From Typha latifolia (lineage: Eukaryota; Streptophyta; Magnoliopsida; Poales; Typhaceae), in assembly GCA_019914945.1 (NCBI GenBank), contig CM034103.1:13020001-13084000 (forward strand): 64,000 nt of DNA, read 5' to 3'. Every line of letters starts with the position of its first letter. Within the stretch, counting starts at the first letter, position 1. The position numbers and the translations under genes are program-made. The notes under the pieces are model-generated. The model was not told the DNA's origin. It worked only from the letters and a program-made list of their open reading frames with translations, and searched no databases. Positions 24,632 through 36,000 of this stretch are shown piece by piece.

Positions 24632-25260
24632 ATCTCTTGCTGGCGTTCAGACAATACAGAGCAAAGTACTCTTCAGTTTATTCCTTTTAGATTTTGGGGG
24701 AGTTTGGCTTTGTGAAATTAAATTATTTTTTTCCCGTTTGTTACTTTTTATGTTATGCTTTCAACCAGCTAGCTTTAATAATAGAAGAAGCTTCGCTGCT
24801 ATCTTGCACTCGTTATGCTTGGCATATGTACCATGGGTTGTTTTGTTGGACTAAGGAGCCCGTTACAGGAATATGGCATTGTTACCTTTGCATTTCAGTG
24901 ACATGATTGAATGTAATACTGTGAACTAATTGTCGACGTGCTGTGAGCTATTAGTAGTATTACCGTGTGGCTGGACGATTATTAGTAGTAATACTAAACT
25001 AAAATTTTAGGATAATTTCTTTTTCACATAAATCACTTTCGAGTTTTTTGGTTCAGCAAATTTCAACGAGACATAAGTCATCAATAAAATAGCAAAATTC
25101 ACATAGAACCGTGAATCTACCACTAAGTTAACTCACTATGCGCTATCAGCAATGATGCATTGACCCCCCACGACCATATACTAGCGCCACGTCAATTATG
25201 AAAGTGTGGACCCCAGGCACTGCAGAAGTAAATAAAACCCGAAGGTGCCACGTCAATCGA

Positions 25261-25487
25261 CAACATTGCCTTGGGGGTCATAGCAAATCATAGCAGGTTG
25301 CATGACTAAATGAAAGATGCTGCGACTATCAGCATGTAATCTTTGAACGGAGATAAATACATCAATTAAGTACTAAGCCCCAACGTTGCCTTGGGAGTCA
25401 TAGCAAATCACCAGCTTGCATGTCTAAATGAAATATGATAGGGCTATCAGCATGTAATCTTTGAACAGACATCAATTAAGTACTAAA
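25261..25487. repeat. Diverged tandem duplication, unit about 107-117 bp
   Basis: Copy 1 at 25261-25377 and copy 2 at 25381-25487 both run from CAAC(A/G)TTGCCTTGGG(G/A)GTCATAG through ATCAGCATGTAATCTTTGAAC to ATCAATTAAGTACTAA. Copy 2 lacks about 10 bp near its end. Divergence shows that the duplication is not recent. Confidence 0.85.
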
Positions 25488-26438
25488 CTATCTATACACT
25501 TGTAAAATATTAAAACTTTTTTATTCTGATGCAGTAACTACAACTTAACTTCTGGTTAATTTATAAATTCTCTCCCAATTTACTCCATGCAACTTTTTTA
25601 AAAAATTAATATAATAATAATTTAGAATTATTATTTTGCTCCTAAATTAGACAACACATATTAATAATTAAGAGTATTTTCACCATGTAATCTAAAATGT
25701 CACCAAATCTCAATGCAAACTCATTATCCTTTATTACATTAATACCAACTTTATATCACAACAAATATAATTACTATTTCTTAAAGAGCTTATATGATGC
25801 AGCCAGTGCCACTATAGTTTTCGTCAAGCCAGATAACTGGTTCCAAATCAATCAGCAATTTAATATTTATCTTTCCTAAAATCCTTCCTCTTGAGCATTT
25901 CCTGTTAATAAGGTGGTGACATAAGGATGGTCACAACATCTACCTATTAATCAAGCAAGACAGCGCTTCAGGAACAAGTGTCCAAGTTAAGTCAGCCTAA
26001 GCATCACATACACTTTTATGATTATTCCTTACATGGGGTTTGCACCCGAGAAGAAAAATCCTTCAAATACTAGAGGTCTGATATAACCAAACAGAAGACA
26101 GAAGGATTTTAATTGTCTACTTCAAGACTTTTTAAGTGCCATTTATCACAACTAGAAACTGACTACTTGAAGAGTAACACCGAACTCAAAACCCAAGTTA
26201 TATTTTGCAACCTTTGAATATCAAATCATACCTGAAACCCATCTGCATCAAAGGAGAGCATCAAAATTTAAGACATACTGAAGCATCTATGCTCTGAATG
26301 CTTGAAACTCACATCTCTTGAAGTACTCCATCTGTAAAACAAATTCCGGATAAAAAATAACTCCCAAATATTTCGAATTTGGCTTTATCCTTAGCCTGGA
26401 GGTGAAAACATATTGTCAGTTTCATGCCAAGTGAAAGC

Positions 26439-26498
26439 ATGGATGGATGGATGGATGGATGGATGGATGGATGGATGGATGGATGGATTGGATGGATG
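26439..26498. repeat. (ATGG)n tetranucleotide microsatellite
   Basis: About 60 bp of ATGG/GGAT repeats with one interruption near the right end. On the minus strand it reads as an Ile-His-Pro-Ser repeat in a spurious open frame. Confidence 0.95.
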
Positions 26499-26700
26499 AC
26501 TGGCGAGTATAAATTCATGACAATGTTCCAAGCTCTCCCAATGAATATGCCATGACATGACATGAGTCTGGTGGCATTGGCTTTCAGATTAAATGACATA
26601 TTGGATGGTTAGATGTTGCTCTCACAGTAGGATTTAAGGCTGATGCAACATGGCCAGGTTCCCAGAATGCAGTCCAATATTCATCTTCCAGTATTAGAGA

Positions 26701-27053
26701 GGTAACTTAAAAGAAACTCTCAACAAAGCTGATGATGTCAATGCATTTCTAAAAGTTCATAATTGCCAAGTCAAACTGCACAAAGATAGTAAAGAAACAT
26801 CATTATCCATATTAATGATGCCAATGCACATCTAGTAACTCGCCATGATGTCCCAAGCAATTTGCCTTGTGGAAGATGGTAACTTAAAGAAACTCTCAAC
26901 AAAGCAGATGATGCCAATGCATATCTAACAGTTCATAATTGCCAAGTCAAACTGCACACAGATAGTTAAGAAACATCATTATCCATGTTAATGATGCCAA
27001 TGCACATCTAATAACTGGCCATGATGTCCCAAGCAATTTGCCTTGTGGAAGAT
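26701..27053. repeat. Tandem duplication, unit about 177 bp, in the probable RRM-gene 3' UTR
   Basis: Copy 1 (26701-26877) and copy 2 (26878-27053) are nearly identical, from GGTAACTTAA(A)AGAAACTCTC to CAATTTGCCTTGTGGAAGAT. They differ at a small number of scattered positions (for example GATGTCAATG against GATGCCAATG). The array starts about 150 nt beyond the RRM-gene stop codon at 27204 and is probably transcribed. Confidence 0.93.
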
Positions 27054-27203
27054 GGTAATGTTACTCATGATAACAAAGTGCATTCACACAAAGATGCTAA
27101 TAAGAACATATGAAGTGGGGATGCAACAGCATGATTTCCATAATAGAGACCATCCTACTCATATCTTCATGGAGCATAAAAGAGCGAGATACATCCCTTC
27201 AAG

Positions 27204-30200
27204 TTACTGATGGTAAGTCGGAAGAGCTCCATTGGTTTCAGCTGCAGAACCATTGAGAGAATCCTTCCTCCGCCCAAAGGGATTCTTTGAGAATGTTCAA
27301 GAAGTTAAGGGAAAAAAAGACAGAAAAGCATCACAGTTCAAAAGACAAAAACAGATGTATTTCAACAGTAAAATTTATATATCAGATAAGTAGATGGCCT
27401 CATTTTCAAAAGCCATTACACCCACAGATGGCTCAAAATAGAACAATTCATGTACCTCAATTGGTACAAAATAGCTTACAAATTTATTTTAATTAAAAAA
27501 AATGGCAACACTAGTGTAAACCAAATCATTAAGTTAAGAACTTCTCTTCTTGCTTATTCCAGTCATTAAAGCATGACAAGATGGAGTACATTTAAACTAG
27601 AGCAATTTAAGTCCAAAGATGCCACTGTAAACAAACTTAAGGTAAAGCACCCCAAGAGGGGCATTTGAAGCTCCACCCGTCCAAGTAACTATACCTCAGA
27701 ATAGAACTATTACTACTGTATCTCAAAAGGCATCTGCTAATTATCCATGAAAACAAAATAGCAGGAAAAATCTATAAAATAATAAAGCATAAATGGTATA
27801 AACATCTTACACATTTAAAGGGTAGTTCTTTCAAATTTTTGAAGTGGTTCAAGAAACAAAATAAGTAATAGGCTGAGAACCTGACAATATAAAGAAGTAA
27901 TACCAGATTCTTAGACTCCAACATGAGAAATACTATATCTAACAATCTATCTCTGATATGTAAGGGCCAACAGGAACCTGGGAAGTTCCAAATATAAGAT
28001 ACAAAGGATGTTATAATGTATACATAAAATTTATCTCCAATGCTGATTAAGATTATCAGGGGAGAATTTTTTTTTCAATCACCTAAATAGAAAATAAAAT
28101 TCTAAGTTTTCTAACAAATCAGCAATAGAGTTCAAATCACTATATATATATATATATATATGCAGGCAAGAACCATAAATTTCCTCATAGATGTAGAACT
28201 CATGCAATGCGAACCTGACTAAAAAGTAAATAGACAACCTTATCTATACTGTGAGATACTTTACAAGATACCAATACCGAAAAGTATTCGCATGAAAGAA
28301 AAGCAACTATATAGAAGGATATTGAATTCGCATGCCACCACGGCCTGAACTAGGAATAACAGCACCTTGCAGATTCTGGTGAACACCTGTAGCGCTACTC
28401 ACATCCTGCATCAGTAATTTGGAGTTTGCATTTAAATCAATGTAATGTTGCAAAACCTCATGATGTAGCTTTTGCACATTACTTACATCAAACTCAATGA
28501 AGCAAACTGTGTTCCGCTCTTGTCGCAAGACCTTCATTTGCTTGAAACCAGGTTGCCTGCAGATGATAAGATTAAAACAACAAAAACTCGAAACAATAGT
28601 GGTGACAAAATTGAGGTCTTTGACTTCACATGTAGGAGGAATAAGTACAATATGTATGGAGAACATAACACTAAAGGAAGCACAATGTTTCATAAGTAGG
28701 ATTCATACACGCTGAAGAGAGCCCTGAGTTCGTCCTCAATAACATTCTCACCAAGATTGCCTATGAAAAGCGTGTTGCATGGAGGATTGTCTTTCATATT
28801 CTGTAAAATTAAGTAAGGTAAAACATTTAAAGGATGAGGTAACATGACCTAAAATTGTCAGTACCGGTGATAATAGGAAGATAAGGTAACATAAACTAAA
28901 AGACATCCAGAAGCCAAAAAGAGAAGACATGAAAAAAATAATGTCCCAAATTCCAAATGCAAATGCAAGTACAGGATCCGATAAAATGAGCATTCCATGA
29001 TTCCATTGGTACAAGAACAAGAAAAAGTATTTAGGCTGATGTAATTCAAATCTATATGGTTGTCATTTAATTTTACACAGTTATACAAGAACAAGAAAAA
29101 TATTATTAGGCTGCTGTAATTCAAATCTACATGGTTGCTTCATTGACCAGAAAAGACAATTAAGCTAGGCGCATGAAAAAAAAATGAAATGACCAAAATA
29201 AGCAGTTAACCCCCTCAAATTTTAAAGTTTCAATTCCCAATCTAAATCCTTTTGTCCAAAAAGATGATTACATATATACAATATTGCATAAATTAAAGTG
29301 ATGAGCGGAAAACTATAATAAAGTAATAAACACAAAATTGACCACAAACAAGCAATTAGAGAAAATCAAGTATGGACCACCTGCACAGGAGCATAACCAC
29401 TGGGTGCTGGCACTGGAGCAGGTGAAGGAATGGCTACAGTGGGTACTGGATACCCTCCATATGGGTCATAGGGAGCAGACGGAGCTATATAACTAAGAAT
29501 CAAATAAACAAGATAAGATTCAATGAACCTATGCATGGACGTCTATACAAGAAAGTTATGTTTCATAAATTTACCCTGCAGTTCCCCAAACAGGTGCTGG
29601 GGGTGGGTGGAAAGGAGGCGGATAACCTGCATGAGTATAGTCCCCACCAGTTCGTAGACGTTTACTTTGGTCCAGTGAGCTTGAATCAGTCACCACACCT
29701 AAAGATTGAGTACCATATAGCAATAAGTTGAATATAAAATTGAAAAAAAATCACACCTCATTCATCCACTAAATGAGGAAAAAGAACTGAAGGTAAGAAT
29801 ATTCCAAATAACAAACTTTAATCAAAAGTTAATACACTGTGCTCATAGTATAATAGATCCATGTGTGAATGGAAGAAAAGAAAACATTGGGAAGATAATT
29901 GAATTACAAGGAATTTGAATACAAAACAAGGATTCTGAAGGGGACTTTGTTTTTCAAGTCATATCATTTAGTTATTTAAAGATAATAACTTCTAGACTTG
30001 CAAGGCCTGGGGAAGAAGATATACTCAGTGTTGCCCTCATTTTCTGAAAGGGTGTTTCAATAACTTGAACCCATGATATAAGGTTAATTGTTTGCTTGTA
30101 TTCGTGTTCTCTATATTTCTAACTTGTATTGTATATTCTTCAATGAAACCTCATAAAACGGAAAAGAGAAAAGTGTCTGTCTTCAACTAATGCAATAGCG

Positions 30201-31737
30201 GCAAAAAGAGAAAAGTGTCTGTCTTCAACTAATGCAATTGCGGCAAACATGAACCGTGGCTCTAAACTTTGACAAACCATCTTGACATTTCTGTGCATTA
30301 GCTGTTTATGGGATTTATCTTTTCAAAGCAACACACTTTAAAAGAACCAATAAATAATAAGTTCGTAAAGAGTTGTTTCACAAAATGGCGGCTCATGATA
30401 TTCCACATTACCTCTGCAACACTGCTTTTTGATATTTCTTTGTCAAAATAATAGAAGTCATATGTTTAAGCTGAATCTCCCAAGGCCCATCTTGTTCAAA
30501 TCAGACTATAGGTCTCATCCTCTAAATCCTCTAGGTTTGTCCTCAAGATGGATGCTCAAAGTGCAAATACAAATTTTCTCTAGACGCATATTCCCCACCA
30601 TCTTTAACAGAATTTGAACCATTTATCAGCGGGACTCTAACTAGTAAAGTTGCACACAGGAAATCTAAATCCTTCTCCACTAATAGTATGAGTTACAATG
30701 GTTATATGAAAACGTGAAGATCGCCTATAAATATAAATCTTTGAGTTATTGTAACAGTGCAATATTAATCTAGAGAAGACTCTGGAGGTGGGGTATTGAC
30801 ATTTCTTTTCTGAAAAATATAAAAAGGTAACCATGTTTGAAGTGTATCTGCTTCAGTATCTTTTAAAAATTTAGTAGACTTTATCATTCAAAGAATATTA
30901 CTGGAGCTAATATAAGAAATGACAGAATCATACCAAATCACGCAAAGTGTCCTAAAAAGTAACTACCAAACAACATGAAAGGTAACCACTGGAATAAAGC
31001 CTTACCGACAAACAATTTACAAACATTCTGCAAACCGTATAAGTTGCCATATACTCATATCAATTAGGTCGTTATAAGGTAACTATGAAGCTGTACAACT
31101 AAACTAAAAGAAACTAACATCACCAAACGGGACAAATACTTTCTTCATCTCAAACAAGGAGTGCTTTAAAAAGAAGCAAACAAAACCCACTTCAAAACAC
31201 GACGCACCTCTCTTGACAAAAAGATTCTTCTTTGCCATCTCCGTGTGCAGCACGGACTTCGTCTCCGCGTCAAACATCAAGTTCTGAACTCCCCAAAAAA
31301 GAGAGTTCTCCTCAGATCACCACAGAACCAAACAGTACCAAGAAGAAGAAGAAACAAAAAGTCACCTGCAGAGCTCCTTTGGCAGCCATGGCGTGCTGAC
31401 CCGTGGAGAAGAGGGCGAATCCCATGGGCTGCTCACCTTTGAAGTTGATCTGAGACGCCTCGAATCCCGGCAACCACCTCAGGAGGTTATGGAGCTCCCT
31501 CTCCTTCACGTCGCCGGGCAGACCGGATATAAATATCGTTCGAACCTTCAGAAGTTCCTAGATCAGGAAAAGGATTCGCAATGGAAGACCGGAAGACGGA
31601 GAGGAGGGCATGTATACCTCGTCGGGGGAGGAGCGATTAGGGTTCTCGACAGGGATGAGAGGGGCCGCAGCGGGGGGCTGCGGAGGAGGCGGAGCCCACT
31701 GGTGGTGGTGGTAGGGATGAATGCCGGCGCCGGCCAT
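27204..31737 (-). CDS. Two-RRM RNA-binding protein (plant scw1/RBPMS-like family)
   Basis: Nine exons give 315 aa: 31618-31737, 31366-31545, 31208-31283, 29575-29698, 29381-29492, 28709-28800, 28487-28556, 28323-28405, 27204-27294. The N-terminus is His/Pro-rich (MAGAGIHPYHHHQW). RRM1 (about residues 42-125) has RNP2 TIFISGL and GFALFSTG at the RNP1 site. A Pro/Tyr-rich linker follows. RRM2 (about 211-290) has RNP2 TLFIGNL and RNP1-like VCFIEFD. All introns are GT-AG except the last. It begins ATATCCTTCT after the split codon CA, has the branch-point-like CCCTTAACT, and ends AC: a U12-type AT-AC intron (27295-28322). Splicing it gives RIQFSKNPFGRRKD, as I recall for the family, and the end TYHQ. 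Retention would stop after QYPSI (290 aa). RNA targets unknown. Confidence 0.9.
27295..28322 (-). other. Probable U12-type AT-AC intron (last intron of the RRM gene)
   Basis: On the minus strand the exon ends GGCATGCGAATTCA and the intron starts ATATCCTTCT, close to the U12 donor consensus (A/G)TATCCTTT. Near the 3' end CCCTTAACT matches the U12 branch site (TTCCTTAAC). The acceptor AC lies about ten bases after the branch adenosine, in the usual 10-13 nt window. No GT donor in this exon end preserves the frame and the family sequence. Confidence 0.85.
28141..28161. repeat. (TA)n microsatellite inside the AT-AC intron
   Basis: Twenty-one bases of pure TA repeat, within the last intron of the RRM gene. 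Confidence 0.95.
30162..30245. repeat. 42-bp tandem duplication in RRM-gene intron 3
   Basis: Two adjacent copies (30162-30203 and 30204-30245) begin AAAAGAGAAAAGTGTCTGTC and end ATGCAAT(A/T)GCGGC(A). They are nearly perfect, so the duplication is recent. It lies in intron 3 (29699-31207). Confidence 0.92.
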
Positions 31738-33030
31738 GGCGGGGGGGAAACCCTAACCCTAGCTTTTCTTCTCTGTGCTGCTCCGTTTGGGCACTTCAGC
31801 GCGGAGAACATTCTAGACTCACGAGTCGGGTTGAGCTCTTTTTGCCACCACGAGGGGACGGCCTGGACATGGTTCGCACGTGCATTCCACGTGTTACCGA
31901 TTATTGTGTTACTTGTGGTTGTGGGTTGTTAGTCGTTCCCTTATTACCTCCTCCTGTTTGTATTATACATTCTTTTATTCTAATAAAACGGGAAAAAATG
32001 GGGGTCTAATTTGCATTTATAACCGTATTTTTCTTACTTGTATTTTATAACCGTGTTGCATGAGGTATATCTCCATTGTAATTTCTAACGGCATTACCTA
32101 TTTTGAGGAAAATTTTGCACACAACGGGGAGTTTTTTTTTTCTTTTACTAATCTAAATCACCAAACGTTGTATTACGTGAGTGAGTTCCAAACTGATTTA
32201 TGAGATATTATTTTGAGATATAGCAATTTTATTTAACAACAATTTATAACTTAATAAATAATTTTTGGTGCCTGTATAAACCGCTGATTCATTAAACGGT
32301 TTATATCAATTATTGCCCATAGAAAAAGTAATTTATACTAAATAAAATCATTAACTTAAACAATAATTGTTTTATACATGCATAAATTATCTTTTTTTTT
32401 TCTCCTCTTTTATAAAAACAGTAGATATTCCACCAATGATGTTCTAGTTAGCATTAAAGATCGTAGATTTATAAATCATATTTTTAGTGACAAGAATTTT
32501 AGTCCAGTACATTACTCAAGGAAGATTTAACAAAGTGGGCTTCAAAACTCTCTTTTTTGTTCAGAGGAGTAGTGACTTCAAAGCTGTTAGAAGATCCTAC
32601 GACTGCAAAGGCTTGTAAACAACAAGATGTAAAATAAAATGAAGGGAAAAAGCACAACAATGTATGCTAGGACATGAGTAAAAGGAAACAAACATGACTA
32701 TGATTAAAAAAAAATGTCATGAATCAAGGAGAATAGTGTTCAGCACAACATTAGGTTACACAGTGATTTGCTTGACCAATTAAATAACCTGCTAAGCCAT
32801 TGCATGGAGAGTAAAAATAAAAAACCTAACAGTATGTATTCCACCTTTTTTAACCACAATTTTACATGTAGAGTTGTAAATGGAAAACTTCAACAAGGTA
32901 AACCAGCAAGATTTTACGATCAACTCATGAAGGATCAAAGACGAGAAATAACATTTTGCATCTTTACCAAAGGTACTGTCAACCAATTCCCACTTTTCTG
33001 TATGAAATTTGCATGCTCTTGCTCCAGAGA
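31738..33030. other. Promoter of the RRM gene and 3' flank of ARL1
   Basis: Two G-box cores CACGTG lie 11 bp apart (31877-31882 and 31888-31893), about 140 bp upstream of the RRM-gene ATG. 31940-32520 is AT-rich with nothing recognisable. The 3' UTR of ARL1 should occupy the last few hundred bases below 33031. No gene. Confidence 0.5.
31877..31893. promoter_or_regulatory. Paired G-boxes upstream of the RRM gene
   Basis: Two exact CACGTG palindromes about one helical turn apart, in the proximal promoter of the minus-strand RRM gene. Such spacing suits cooperative bZIP or bHLH binding. Function is inferred. Confidence 0.45.
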
Positions 33031-36000
33031 TTAGCCTCCTCCAGATTTGAGTGTATTACTGAGCCTGCATGGGTGACAGGCTACATCATGTTAAACTGCC
33101 GCAATCTTCAATGTGGAGTTTTCATATTTTACCTGATTTTAAGCTTATATTTCTGTCACAAACTGTAAGTTACTATCACCTATTCATTTTTCCAGTGCAC
33201 TGTAGTTGTGTTCAGTTGGAGCGTAAGAGCTAGAATAAATTTCTATTCCAGCAAAAACTTCCATACAAGAGGAATAGATGTAGCATAGCTGATGCTGATC
33301 AATCCCATCTATTATGATTATATGACTAGAATAGCCTTAGTCCATTTTTTATGTTCGTCATCTTTTTCATCTCAAGTGGTTAGAAAAACAGTTGAAAACA
33401 TCTCTAACCAAAGGTAAATGGGAAAACAAGCAATCCTAGCCACTCCACTCAGCATTAAGTTACTTGTTCCAACTTCCAACTTTAGCTGTTCTTCAACGAA
33501 ATGCAACATATTTAAGCATATTCTATTGACATGATAACGTAAAGTGATAATTACACAGTTTCACTGCTTAAGCAATGATCAACAGTTGATTCTAAATAGT
33601 TTGGAAGCCAGATACAGGAGAGATGGCCTTTATTCTTTTGTTGACAATACCATCTCATTTTCTGTCTGGTTATTTGCTAGAAGGTATATTTAGCTAGCAA
33701 TAAAAGGTAAGGCTTCCTTATCATGAATACTGAATGAAGCTTATATAGGCTAAGAAAGATTCAACCTTATCTATGAAACATGAAGTCACTATAAGCATCA
33801 TGTGATTATCTAAGAATTTACAGCACTTAAAAGCAGGAAGAGATGGGGAAGCATCAGATCATGCAGCAGATCTTGCAGCATATCATGCCTAGAAAAGATG
33901 AAAAAAATTCGGTCTGTCTTTCCTGGATTCAATTAGGTTTACCCTGAATAGTTCAACTTACCAATCCAAACCTTCAAAAAGTCCCTCTCCTTTTATAGCT
34001 GAAGTTTTGAAAATGGCCCATTGACGATTTTTTATTTTATGAAGTTCTAATGATTCTGTTATTGCAGCATCATCAAGTGCACCCGGCAGGTCCTGTATAG
34101 AAGCACAAGTAGCCAGAATATAAGATAAACTAGCCTTAATAAAAAGTTAGAGTGCAAAAAAATTAGTCCAGATAAACAGATAAGATGCTTCTGCACACAA
34201 AAAAAATGAATAAAAATAAATTAAATAAATAAATAAAGAAACATAGGTTTTCTCCAATATATAGAGATAGAGATGGACAGGTGGTTTATATCCGTTCGCA
34301 TGTGATTAATTCACTTCATTCTAACACTATAAGTTATGATTCACCTATGTCTCTGATCTTTGAAAAAGAATTAAGGCAAAAAGGATGTGAAAATGTTAAC
34401 AATAAACTGTGCATCTAAATTTTACTTAGTATTTCCATTAGAAGTAATTTGTATACTCCACTTGCCTTTTCCATTGACCTCAAAATAAAATAAATAATAT
34501 GGTGAATTGGTGATACTGCACACAGCAAGGAGCCCACAAATGAAAATTATTGAAGAAATCTTAACCCATGTTTGCAGGATTGGAGAGTTTACCTCCTAAG
34601 GAAATGCTTTCCTCCTATGAGTGAAAATGGATCAGATACGGATTGAATAGTATTCAACCCACATCTGAATTCATATTTTTTATTTGGATATGAATATTAT
34701 ATGAATAGTAAAATTTAAAACTATATCCTAACTAAACGGATACGGATGATTTCAAATAGAGGATCAGATTATAAACGGATATTGATCGAATTTTAAATAA
34801 ATTATAATATTTTATGAGAGACAATTAACACAAGATATTAAGAGTTTCAAAAAAAAATTTCTTGCATGTCAAATACATATAAAATTAGCAAATAATCTCT
34901 ACGAATAATATATAACACATCATTAGTAACAATATCAATATTCATTATTTAAAAAAACAAATTAAAAAATAAAAATTATTCAAAAAAATATGCAGATAAA
35001 CGGATATCCAATATCCATATCCAAATCTGAAAATTATATCCGACTCATATCCGAATCCGTATCCGATTTTTTTAAAAAAATTCTTATCCGTATCTAGATT
35101 GGATAAAAAAAATTTATCGGAATCCAACCTGAAACGGGCCGGATAGCGGGTTGGATCAGAGTTAATCACCTCTATTTCCTCCCCATTCTGCCCAGGGTCT
35201 TGTATATTTCAAATTCTTCCATTACTAAGTCTATTCAGTACTAGCAGCCTTTTCTAGCTGGTGTAAGCTAACAACACTGTAGCTTTTTGGAACTTGAATC
35301 TACTAGAGATCTCACCAACAAAAGAAATAAGGCATATATGCTAGTCATGCAATTTCATTCATTTCCAGATGTGAAGGATTAGTGAAGCAGGATCTGATCC
35401 AATTATTAGAGCTACCACATCTTGTGACCATTTTTATGTAAATTACTTCTAATGCCTATACATTAACCACCAAGGATTGTCGTGCCGGCAGCTAACCAGC
35501 ATGTGACATGACGGGTGGCGCATGACAACTCCCTTAACAACGATCTATCGTTGTGTACGGTCCTAGAGGCAATTAATCGTGTTACCCCTCCTCTCTCCTC
35601 ATCGCCAACGACATCTCTTATTTTCGCCTCGCTATACCCATCGTTTTCTCCATCTCTCGCTATGGTACGACCACGACAATGAGAGAGCGATGGTGATGGC
35701 TTGATGAGGAGAGCTTGTCAATGGCGGAAGCTCTACGCCACAATTAGTCTTCCTCTCCCTCTATCGCATGGGGCCGGCAGCGGATCGATCCTATTTTGTT
35801 GCATAGTCAGCAAGTACAATAGCACATGTCATGTCATGCCACAAACATGTCAATCCTCATTGAGCAAAAGTATAACAGTAGTGTGATATTAAGATCATGC
35901 ACTAGTGATAATCCAATCATATGTGAATTCGCAACCTTTAACAAACTTTAAAGGGTTTAACCTTACAATTAGAAGATAAATGTTTTCTAAAGCAAGTTTC

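Larger units (their letters stand above)
24640..26690. other. Convergent intergenic region, epsilon to RRM gene
   Basis: No coding gene recognised. Contents: a tandem duplication of about 110 bp (25261-25487), AT-rich sequence (25540-25690), and an ATGG tetranucleotide array (26439-26498). The part nearest 26700 may already be 3' UTR of the minus-strand RRM gene. Confidence 0.5.

Noticed and set aside
26309..26599. Open frame with an Ile-His-Pro-Ser repeat
   Set aside because: Translation of the (ATGG)n microsatellite; no flanking domain.
28307..28322. Stop codon after QYPSI as the natural end of the RRM protein
   Set aside because: An AT-AC U12 intron model gives a family-like tail (FSKNPFGRRKD); kept only as a possible intron-retention isoform.
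31393..31932. 179-codon plus-strand open frame
   Set aside because: Antisense to exons 1 and 2 of the RRM gene; no motif.
34945..35169. Open frame encoding [13 protein letters not shown] repeats
   Set aside because: Arises from repeated GGATA/TATCC words in an intronic repeat.
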